DNA of 12,970 nucleotides from Akkermansiaceae bacterium (GTDB lineage Bacteria; Verrucomicrobiota; Verrucomicrobiia; Verrucomicrobiales; Akkermansiaceae), in NCBI GenBank assembly GCA_028293225.1, contig JAQGPE010000583.1, forward strand, positions 1 through 12,970. The letters run 5' to 3'. The notes beneath the pieces were generated by a model. That model searched no databases. It was given only the letters and a program-made list of their open reading frames with translations, and was not told where the DNA came from. How positions within the stretch are numbered: position 1 is the first letter of the stretch; each line of letters starts with the position of its first letter. This document shows, piece after piece, positions 6,612-12,444 of the stretch. Both the position numbers and the translations under genes were made by a program.

Positions 6612-7076
6612 TCAAACGACCTGTGCGACGGCCATCGCAGCCATGCCTTCCCGGCGGCCGACGAAGCCCATCAGCTCGTTGGTGGTGGCCTTGATGCCGA
6701 CGCGGGCCGGATCGAGTCCCAGGGCGCGGCCGATGTTTTCCTTCATCGCCTCGCGGTGCGGCAGGACCTTGGGCGCTTCCGCGACGATGGTGCTGTCGAT
6801 GTTCACCAGCTTGAAGCCCTGCTCCGCGCAGAGAGCCGCGGCTTTCTCCAGGATCTTCAGCGAGGAGATGTTCAGGCAGGCGGGATCGCCGGGAGGAAAG
6901 TAGTAGCCGATGTCCGGCAGCCCGAGCGCCCCCAGCACCGCATCGGCGATGGCGTGGCAGAGCACATCGGCATCGGAGTGGCCATCCAGTCCGTGGGTGT
7001 GGGAAATCTCCACGCCGCCGAGAATCAGCGGGCGGCCTTCCTTGAAACGATGCACGTCGTAGCCAAAGCCAACCAT
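6612..7076 (-). CDS. ispF: 2-C-methyl-D-erythritol 2,4-cyclodiphosphate synthase
   Basis: A 154-residue protein, close to the usual 155-160. It is the MEP-pathway enzyme that cyclises CDP-methylerythritol 2-phosphate to the 2,4-cyclodiphosphate, releasing CMP, in the cytoplasm; family members are homotrimers. Metal ligands are visible as GYDVHRF (Asp7, His9) and HSDADVLCHAIADA (His41). The C-terminal KATTNE...GFVGRREGMAAMAVA block carries the nucleotide/trimer contacts. The segment after the metal site (LPDIGYYFPPGDPACLNISS) takes the place of the common 'GDIGxxFPDTDPxxKGADS', a variation I regard as lineage-typical, not damage. The start at ATG 7076 lies 12 bases after the stop of the phosphatase gene, so the two are in one operon. 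Confidence 0.96.
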   Translation of the reverse strand: MVGFGYDVHRFKEGRPLILGGVEISHTHGLDGHSDADVLCHAIADAVLGALGLPDIGYYFPPGDPACLNISSLKILEKAAALCAEQGFKLVNIDSTIVAEAPKVLPHREAMKENIGRALGLDPARVGIKATTNELMGFVGRREGMAAMAVAQVV

Positions 7077-7088
7077 GGGAAGCGAATG

Positions 7089-7838
7089 TTAGAGGATTTC
7101 TTCGATCGGGATCAGGCCGTTGGTCGCGACGATACTGTAAGCGTCGGCGTGGTCAGGCGACTGCGACAGCTCGACCTTTCCGCCTGCTGCCTCGACCAAC
7201 AGCTTACCGGCCGCGATGTCCCAGAGGGAAATGCGAGATTCGACGTAGGCGTCGAGGCGGCCGCTGGCGATGTAGGCCATGCCGAGGGCGGCGGAGCCCA
7301 TCATGCGCATCTTGCGGGCGCGCAGCGAAGCCTTGCGGAAGCGCTCCAGGCCGGTGCTCAGGGCGGCCTCGTCTTTGCCGCAGCCGACGAAGACCGCGGA
7401 TTCCTCCAGGCGGGTGCGCGGGCTGACCCGGATGGGTTTGCCATCGAGCATCGGCTGGCCGCCTTTCTCCACCGTCCAGGTTTCGCCGACCATCGGATCA
7501 TGGATCACGCCGACCACGATCTCGTCCTCGACCCGCAGGGCGATCGAGACGCAGAAATGCGGGATGCCGTAGTAAAAGTTCACAGTGCCGTCGATCGGGT
7601 CGACGATCCAGTGGCGCGCCGACTCCTGGTTGCCGGCCAGGCCTTCCTCGCCGTAGAGCGCATCGCCGGGACGGGCCTGTAGGAGGATGTCCTCGATCAG
7701 CTTCTGCGACTCCTTGTCGAGCGCCAGCTTGATGTCGTGGTGGGTGGCCTCATCGACCGCGGCCTCCTGGCCAAAATGGGCTCTGAGCAGCTTTCCCGCC
7801 TCCTTGGCGGCGTAGGTGGCAAGTTCGAGATCGGACAC
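7089..7838 (-). CDS. Inositol monophosphatase family protein (SuhB/CysQ-like)
   Basis: A 249-residue Mg-dependent phosphatase of the inositol monophosphatase superfamily. Metal-binding motifs are GEEG (Glu64, Glu65), IVDPIDGTVNF (Asp80, Asp83) and the C-terminal LWDIAAGKLLVEAAGG near residue 205. Relatives hydrolyse myo-inositol 1-phosphate, 3'-phosphoadenosine 5'-phosphate, fructose 1,6-bisphosphate or histidinol phosphate. The exact substrate is not readable, although the DPIDGTVNF form and overall layout are nearest to SuhB-type enzymes. The start is set at GTG 7838, because the 12 extra codons back to TTG 7874 are a proline-rich run without family similarity. It follows coaB by 55 bases and precedes ispF by 12. 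Confidence 0.88.
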   Translation of the reverse strand: MSDLELATYAAKEAGKLLRAHFGQEAAVDEATHHDIKLALDKESQKLIEDILLQARPGDALYGEEGLAGNQESARHWIVDPIDGTVNFYYGIPHFCVSIALRVEDEIVVGVIHDPMVGETWTVEKGGQPMLDGKPIRVSPRTRLEESAVFVGCGKDEAALSTGLERFRKASLRARKMRMMGSAALGMAYIASGRLDAYVESRISLWDIAAGKLLVEAAGGKVELSQSPDHADAYSIVATNGLIPIEEIL

Positions 7839-7893
7839 GGCGGGAAGATGGGGGCGGGGCGGGGGATGTGCCAAGAAATTCGACCCGCCTGTG

Positions 7894-8544
7894 TCAGCCT
7901 CCGGCCATTTTCTCGGCGGCGATGCGCTCGATCTCCCGCACCAGCATGGGGGCCAGGTGATGCTTTTCGTCCTCCGGCGGGGCTTCGGTGTGATCCGGGA
8001 AAACCAGCAGGACTTCGTTGCGATCGGAGTCGAAGCCGATGCCCGGCTTGGACACGTCGTTGGCGATGACCAGGTCGCAGCCCTTGCGTTGCAGCTTGTC
8101 GCGGGCGAAGGCCTCCAAATCCTGCGTCTCGGCGGCGAAGCCGATCAGCGTACCAGTGAAACCGAACTGCGAGCGCACGGAGCCGAGGATGTCCGGAGTG
8201 CGGACCAGCTCCAGCGTCAGCGTTTCGCCGGTCTTCTTCATCTTGTGCTCCGAAAGGGTCGCCGGGCGGTAGTCGGCCACCGCGGCGGCGAAAACGGCGG
8301 CATCCCGGCGGGCGATGTGGCGTTCCACGGCGGCATACATTTCCAGCGCGGACTCCACCGGCAGGAAGTCCACGCCTTCAGGAATTTCCAGCTGGGTGGG
8401 TCCTGAGATCAGCAGCACCTCGTGACCGGCCTTCGCAAAGGCATCGGCCATGGCGTAGCCCATCTTCCCGGAAGACCGGTTCGTGAGGTAGCGGACCGGG
8501 TCCAGTGCCTCACGGGTCGGGCCGGCGGTGACGAGAACGCGCAT
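7894..8544 (-). CDS. coaB: Phosphopantothenate-cysteine ligase, stand-alone CoaB
   Basis: A 216-residue protein equal to the C-terminal half of the bifunctional Dfp/CoaBC. CoaB joins cysteine to 4'-phosphopantothenate using CTP, or ATP in some types. Motifs are TAGPTREALDPVRYLTNRSS (6-25), AAAVADYRP, the HKMKK lysines, IGFAAET, CDLVIANDVS and IGFDSDRNEVLLV, all typical of the synthetase domain. The N-terminal flavin-dependent decarboxylase domain (CoaC) is absent. The upstream sequence is the end of ppc, so this is a separate gene, not a broken fusion. ATG 8544 is preferred over a TTG four codons earlier, since MRVLVTAGPT is the normal beginning. The gap to ppc is 18 bases. A partner CoaC must be encoded elsewhere. 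Confidence 0.93.
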   Translation of the reverse strand: MRVLVTAGPTREALDPVRYLTNRSSGKMGYAMADAFAKAGHEVLLISGPTQLEIPEGVDFLPVESALEMYAAVERHIARRDAAVFAAAVADYRPATLSEHKMKKTGETLTLELVRTPDILGSVRSQFGFTGTLIGFAAETQDLEAFARDKLQRKGCDLVIANDVSKPGIGFDSDRNEVLLVFPDHTEAPPEDEKHHLAPMLVREIERIAAEKMAGG

Positions 8545-8562
8545 GACTGCGAACAAGGCCGC

Positions 8563-11316
8563 TCAACCCGTGGTGCGCAAGCCCGATGCGATGGCGTTGA
8601 TGGAAAGCAGCATCTTCGGGAAGAGCAGCTCGGCCTCCGGCTCGCGGTCGCCGGCGATCAGGCCACGCCACTGGCGCAGGATTTCGATCTGCTGGCGGTG
8701 GAGCACTTTCAGCGGCGCCTCGCGGATCGCCAAGGTCTTGGCCATGCGCGGACGGCGGTCGTCCATGGAGCCCTCATAGAGCGATTCCAGCAGGTCGCGG
8801 GTCCGATGGAACTCCGCGATGATGATGTCCATGAACTTGCTCCGCAGCGCCTCGTCCTCCACCAGCATGGAATACTCGGTCATCAGATCCAGATTCGCCG
8901 AGGCCAGGTTGGTTTCGACGTTGGTGAAGACATACCCGAGGAAGGTGGAGTGGGCCAGGGCGCCCTTCAGCGCGATGAACTTGTCCGGAGCGGTCCGCTG
9001 CAGGGCCTCCAGCGCGGAGCCGACGCCGAACCAGCCGGGCAGGTAGAAGCGGGCCTGGGTCCAGGAGAACACCCACGGGATGGCGCGCAGGTCGGAAATC
9101 GAGTGGTCCTTCTTGCCGGTGCGGCGGGCCGGCCGCGAGCCGATGCGGGAATTTTCCAGGGCATCGATCGGGGTGGCCTGGCGGTAGAAGCTGATGAAGC
9201 CCTCCGTCTTCAGCAGGCGCTGGTAAGCGGCCTGGCTCTCGTCGGCCAGGAAGGGCAGGAACGGCACCGCCGGATCTTCCTTCGGCTCGGTGTAGCGGTG
9301 CGTGGCGGTGGTGATTGCGGCACCGGCCAGCAGCAGCTCCAGATTGTAGGTGGCGTTGGCCAGGTTCGCGTATTTCTGCGCGATGGTTTCGCCCTGCTCG
9401 GTCATGCGGAACTCGCCGCTCATCGAGCCGTGCGGCAGGGAGGCCATGAACCAGTGGGTCGGACCCGCGCCGCGGGAAATGGTGCCGCCGCGGCCGTGGA
9501 AGAAGCACAGCTTGGTGGCGAAGCGGTCGCCGGTTTTCGTGAGGCTTTCCTGGGCCCGGTGCAGCGCCCACTGGGCGGCGAGGATGCCGCAGTCCTTGTT
9601 GGAGTCGGAGTAGCCGAGCATCACCTGTTGGCTCGGCTTGCCGCCCTTGGCGCGCTTTTCCAGCGTCCGGCGGGTGAGGGGATGTTCCAGGAACGCGCCG
9701 AGGATTTCCGGCGAGTGATCCAGGTCGTCCATGGTTTCGAACAGCGGCACCACCTCCAGGGCGCACCAGGAGCCTTCCTCGGTGTGCTCCATCAGACCGG
9801 CCTCGCGGGCCAGCAGGAAGACGCCGAGCAGGTCGGAAAGCTGGCGGGTCATGGAGACGATCAGCGCGCCCAGTCCGGCGTCGCCCCACTCCTTGCGATG
9901 GCGGGCGATCACCCGGTAGCAGTCGAGCACGGCGTCGGCTTCTTCGCCGATGCGGGCCGAGTCATGCAGGAAAGGCCGCGGTGAAATGAGTTCCTTTTCG
10001 AGGAAGGCAACGCGCTGTTCCTCCGGCCAGGTGGCGTAGTTTTCACCGTCCGCCACCCCGGCGAAGGCCAGCAGGCGCGCGATGGCCTTGTCGTGGAATT
10101 CGGAGTTCTGGCGGATGTCGAGGGTCGCGAGGTGAAAGCCGAAGATCTCCAGCTTCTGGCGCATCGGCCGCAGGTATTCCTCATCGATCAGCCAGCAGCC
10201 GGTGTCGCGGATGCCGGAGGCGAGCAGTTCCAGGTCTTCGTCGAGATGCTCCGGCGAACGATAGCCCGGGTGGCCGTCGATCTGGCGCTGCAGGCGGGCG
10301 GCGATCAGGCAGGCGAAATGGCGCCACGGCTCCTCATGGAAGCGGTCGTGGAGGTCGTTGGCCACCTCCTCGTCGCCGAGCACGAAGGTCAGTTCGTCGA
10401 TCCGGCGTTCGAGCGGCTCCGGGATTTCGTTGAGCTGGCGGGAGAGGGTCAGATAGCCGGCGGCTTGCTCGATTTCCCGCTTCATCAGCTGGAAGGAGGC
10501 ACGGCGCAGCATTTCCAGGGCCTTTTCGGTGACCTCCGGTGTGACCAGCGGGTGGCCATCGCGGTCGCCGCCGATCCAGGTGCCGAAGGACAGGCGCGGG
10601 ACGTTTCCGGCGGCGCGGAGCATTTCCAGCGGAAAGCCGGCCTCACGCCAGGCCTCGGTGAAATGCAGGTCGAGGCGGTTCAGCGAGAAAGGAAACAGGT
10701 CGCGCAGGTAGTGGATCGCGTCCCGCAACTCGCGGTAGATGTCCGGGCGGACCAGGTGGATTTCGCCGGTGCGCCACAGGGTGCCGAGCGCGGTGACGAT
10801 CCGCTCGCGGATGCGGTGGCGCTCGCGGTCGGTGTATTTCGGATACTCGGTGCGGACCAGCTCCTCATAGATGCTGCGGTGGCGTTCGCGGACCGAGGCG
10901 CGCTTGGCCTCGGTCGGGTGGGCGGTCAGGACCGGCTGGACGTCCACGTCCGCCAGCACGCCCAGGATCTCGTCCGGGCCCAGGCCCAGCTTGATCATGT
11001 CCTTCAGCGCGCGCGGCCAGAGTCCGCGGATCGAATCGGCGCCCAAAACTTTTTCGCGTTCGCGGCGGATGGCGGAGGAGACGCGCTCCTCGACCATGTT
11101 CAGCAGCTGGAAGCCGATCGAGTAAAGCTGCTGGGTGCCGTCCGGCGGGTGATTTTCCGGCACGGTGCCGGACCAGGGCAGATAGGGCAGCAGGGCGTCC
11201 TCGCCCATGCTCTTCAAGGCATCGCCCAGGCACCCCACCAGAAAGGAGAGATTCTCGTCGATGAGTTCGAAGCCTTCGAGGCGGAGCTGTTCGCGGGTGG
11301 GAGTGGGTTCGGTCAT
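8563..11316 (-). CDS. ppc: Phosphoenolpyruvate carboxylase
   Basis: A full-length, 917-residue bacterial PEP carboxylase, which fixes bicarbonate onto PEP to give oxaloacetate and refills the TCA cycle. Catalytic landmarks are VLTAHPTEAKR (His133), GTWIGGDRDGHP, MLGYSDSNKDCGILAAQW, FHGRGGTISRGAGP, MTEQGETIAQKYAN and ARFYLPGWFGVGSAL. The protein ends ASGLRTTG. The start is ATG 11316 (MTEPTPTREQL); the frame is open 56 codons further, but that run lies in the promoter region shared with panD. As I align it from memory with E. coli, two aspartate-inhibitor ligands differ: Asn881 is Thr915 in the terminal R-T-T-G, and Lys773 aligns with Ser in LASANLDL. The arginines in GRGG and in LAIREAP appear kept. 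There is no plant-type phosphorylation site. It is the first gene of the leftward operon. Confidence 0.97.
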   Translation of the reverse strand: MTEPTPTREQLRLEGFELIDENLSFLVGCLGDALKSMGEDALLPYLPWSGTVPENHPPDGTQQLYSIGFQLLNMVEERVSSAIRREREKVLGADSIRGLWPRALKDMIKLGLGPDEILGVLADVDVQPVLTAHPTEAKRASVRERHRSIYEELVRTEYPKYTDRERHRIRERIVTALGTLWRTGEIHLVRPDIYRELRDAIHYLRDLFPFSLNRLDLHFTEAWREAGFPLEMLRAAGNVPRLSFGTWIGGDRDGHPLVTPEVTEKALEMLRRASFQLMKREIEQAAGYLTLSRQLNEIPEPLERRIDELTFVLGDEEVANDLHDRFHEEPWRHFACLIAARLQRQIDGHPGYRSPEHLDEDLELLASGIRDTGCWLIDEEYLRPMRQKLEIFGFHLATLDIRQNSEFHDKAIARLLAFAGVADGENYATWPEEQRVAFLEKELISPRPFLHDSARIGEEADAVLDCYRVIARHRKEWGDAGLGALIVSMTRQLSDLLGVFLLAREAGLMEHTEEGSWCALEVVPLFETMDDLDHSPEILGAFLEHPLTRRTLEKRAKGGKPSQQVMLGYSDSNKDCGILAAQWALHRAQESLTKTGDRFATKLCFFHGRGGTISRGAGPTHWFMASLPHGSMSGEFRMTEQGETIAQKYANLANATYNLELLLAGAAITTATHRYTEPKEDPAVPFLPFLADESQAAYQRLLKTEGFISFYRQATPIDALENSRIGSRPARRTGKKDHSISDLRAIPWVFSWTQARFYLPGWFGVGSALEALQRTAPDKFIALKGALAHSTFLGYVFTNVETNLASANLDLMTEYSMLVEDEALRSKFMDIIIAEFHRTRDLLESLYEGSMDDRRPRMAKTLAIREAPLKVLHRQQIEILRQWRGLIAGDREPEAELLFPKMLLSINAIASGLRTTG

Positions 11317-11326
11317 CGGCAGGGCG

Positions 11327-11354
11327 AGTAAAGCAGCCCGAGTGCCGATGACAA
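11327..11354 (-). promoter_or_regulatory. Candidate promoter of the ppc operon
   Basis: On the minus strand, TTGTCA (-35 like, 11349-11354) is followed by a 16-base spacer and TTTACT (-10 like, 11327-11332). These match the sigma-70 consensus at five and four of six positions. Ten bases then lead to the ATG at 11316, leaving room for only a tiny leader or none. It is weaker than the secG promoter but has the same geometry. Confidence 0.4.
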
Positions 11355-11437
11355 AAACGGAATGTTGCGTCTGTGTTCTAACCGGTAGGCTTGCCGCTTG
11401 ACGTGCGGGCTTCCGCGCCATTCCTTCCCCGCCCGAT

Positions 11438-11785
11438 ATGTTACGCCAGTTGCTCAAGTCCAAGCTCCACCGGGCCATGATCACGGCTGCCGACGTGAAT
11501 TACGAAGGCAGCATCGAGATCCCCACCGACCTGATGGAAATCGTCGACCTGTGGGCTGGCGAGAAAGTGCTGGTGGCCTCCATCACCTCCGGGAACCGCC
11601 TGGAGACTTACGTGCAGGCGGGTCCTCCCGGCACGGGCGAGATCATCATCAACGGCGGCGCCGCCCACCGGATCAAGAAGGGCGAGCGCGTGGCCATCAT
11701 GGCTTTCGGCGAGTCGGAAACCCCGATCGTGCCGAAGAAAGTCATCCTGGACGCGACCAACAAGGTCATCCGCGACGGCCGCTGA
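11438..11785 (+). CDS. panD: Aspartate 1-decarboxylase proenzyme
   Basis: A 115-residue pyruvoyl enzyme precursor that turns L-aspartate into beta-alanine, one half of pantothenate. The N-terminus LKSKLHRAMITAADVNYEGS carries the self-cleavage site between Gly24 and Ser25; Ser25 becomes the pyruvoyl group. Tyr22 is kept, NRLETYV matches the Arg54/Thr57 region, and GEIIINGGAAHR the substrate/oligomer region. 'NGGAAH' differs slightly from the common 'NGAAAR'. The start at ATG 11438 is the family's normal start. TTGACG at 11398-11403 could be a -35, but the matching -10 is poor (TTCCTT). The gene is divergent from ppc with 121 bases between starts. No PanM-like partner is visible in the window, and I see no intrinsic terminator before secG. 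Confidence 0.95.
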   Translation: MLRQLLKSKLHRAMITAADVNYEGSIEIPTDLMEIVDLWAGEKVLVASITSGNRLETYVQAGPPGTGEIIINGGAAHRIKKGERVAIMAFGESETPIVPKKVILDATNKVIRDGR

Positions 11786-11825
11786 GCCGCTGCTTTTCAG
11801 TCCTTTTCCCTCTCGAAAACCCGTC

Positions 11826-11853
11826 TTTACAAGGGGCTTCACACCCCTATAGT
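11826..11853 (+). promoter_or_regulatory. Strong promoter of secG, probably leaderless
   Basis: TTTACA (11826-11831), a 16-base spacer and TATAGT (11848-11853) each match the sigma-70 consensus at five of six positions. This is the best promoter in the window. Only nine pyrimidine/GC-rich bases follow before the ATG at 11863. The first purine in the normal start window is the G at 11857; otherwise it is the A of the ATG itself. No Shine-Dalgarno sequence exists in that space. The spacer also holds a small inverted repeat (AGGGG/CCCCT). Confidence 0.7.
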
Positions 11854-11862
11854 CCCGCCCCC

Positions 11863-12375
11863 ATGATTTCCGCTGACATTAACTGGCTCTCGATCAGCAC
11901 CGGGACGCTGATGATCATTTTCGCGATCGTCTGCGTGCTGATGAGCACGATCATTCTGATGCAGCGCCCGAAGAATGAAGGCCTCGGCGCGGCGTTCGGC
12001 TCCGGCACGACCGACCAGCTTTTCGGCGCCCGCACCACCAACGTTCTCCAGAAGAGCACCGTTTATCTGGCGACGATCTTCTTCATCCTGGTTCTCGCCC
12101 TGTCGATCCTGATCAACAAGCGTCCGAAGCCGGCGACCCTGGTCACGGAGACGAAGCCTGCCGCGGAAGCCCCGGCCGCTCCTGCAGCGCCAGCTCCCGC
12201 TCCGGTGGAAATCCCGGTCGCGCCTGAGTCCGACAAGCCTCTTGAGTCCGAGCCTGCCGCTCCGCCAGTGGACACCACCACGCCACCGGTCATCACTCCT
12301 GCTCCCGAGACGACTCCAGCGCCGGAAACGACGCCTCCTGCCGAAAAGCCGGCCCCGGAAGAAGCGCCGAAGTAA
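11863..12375 (+). CDS. secG: Preprotein translocase subunit SecG with long acidic Pro/Ala tail
   Basis: A 170-residue protein. Its first 88 residues are SecG, the small accessory subunit of the SecYEG channel that helps SecA-driven export. It has TM1 (about 14-33), the cytoplasmic loop LMQRPKNEGLGAAFGSGTTD followed by LFGARTTNVLQKST, and TM2 (about 65-85). The loop pattern 'LxQxxKxxGLGxxFG...LFGxR....L.K.T' is diagnostic. The remaining 82 residues are a low-complexity, Pro/Ala/Thr/Glu-rich tail (for example APETTPAPETTP) ending EEAPK; E. coli SecG totals 110 residues. The frame is open far upstream through panD in another frame, but ATG 11863 fits both the promoter and the family start. It has its own promoter and terminator, so it is likely monocistronic. 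Confidence 0.92.
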   Translation: MISADINWLSISTGTLMIIFAIVCVLMSTIILMQRPKNEGLGAAFGSGTTDQLFGARTTNVLQKSTVYLATIFFILVLALSILINKRPKPATLVTETKPAAEAPAAPAAPAPAPVEIPVAPESDKPLESEPAAPPVDTTTPPVITPAPETTPAPETTPPAEKPAPEEAPK

Positions 12376-12409
12376 TCCCGCTGTCAGAGCACTTTTGAAT
12401 TTCTCTTGG

Positions 12410-12434
12410 AGCCCGGTGAAAACCGGGCTTCTTT
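12410..12434 (+). terminator. Intrinsic terminator after secG
   Basis: AGCCCGGT (12410-12417) and ACCGGGCT (12422-12429) form a perfect 8-bp stem closed by a GAAA tetraloop of the stable GNRA type, followed by TCTTT. It lies 34 bases after the secG stop and only ten bases before the next ATG (12445). Confidence 0.85.
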
Positions 12435-12444
12435 GCGCCCAGCG

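Noticed and set aside
8422..11331. Two long plus-strand open frames (8422-9984 and 10093-11331) opposite coaB and ppc
   Set aside because: Their translations are the Gly/Ala/Arg/Gln-rich pattern expected from the complement of GC-rich codons. The ppc frame carries all catalytic motifs over its whole length.
12279..12340. Repeat-like DNA encoding APETTPAPETTP in the SecG tail
   Set aside because: The codons differ between copies (for example gagacgact versus gaaacgacg), so it is low-complexity protein sequence, not a recent DNA tandem repeat.
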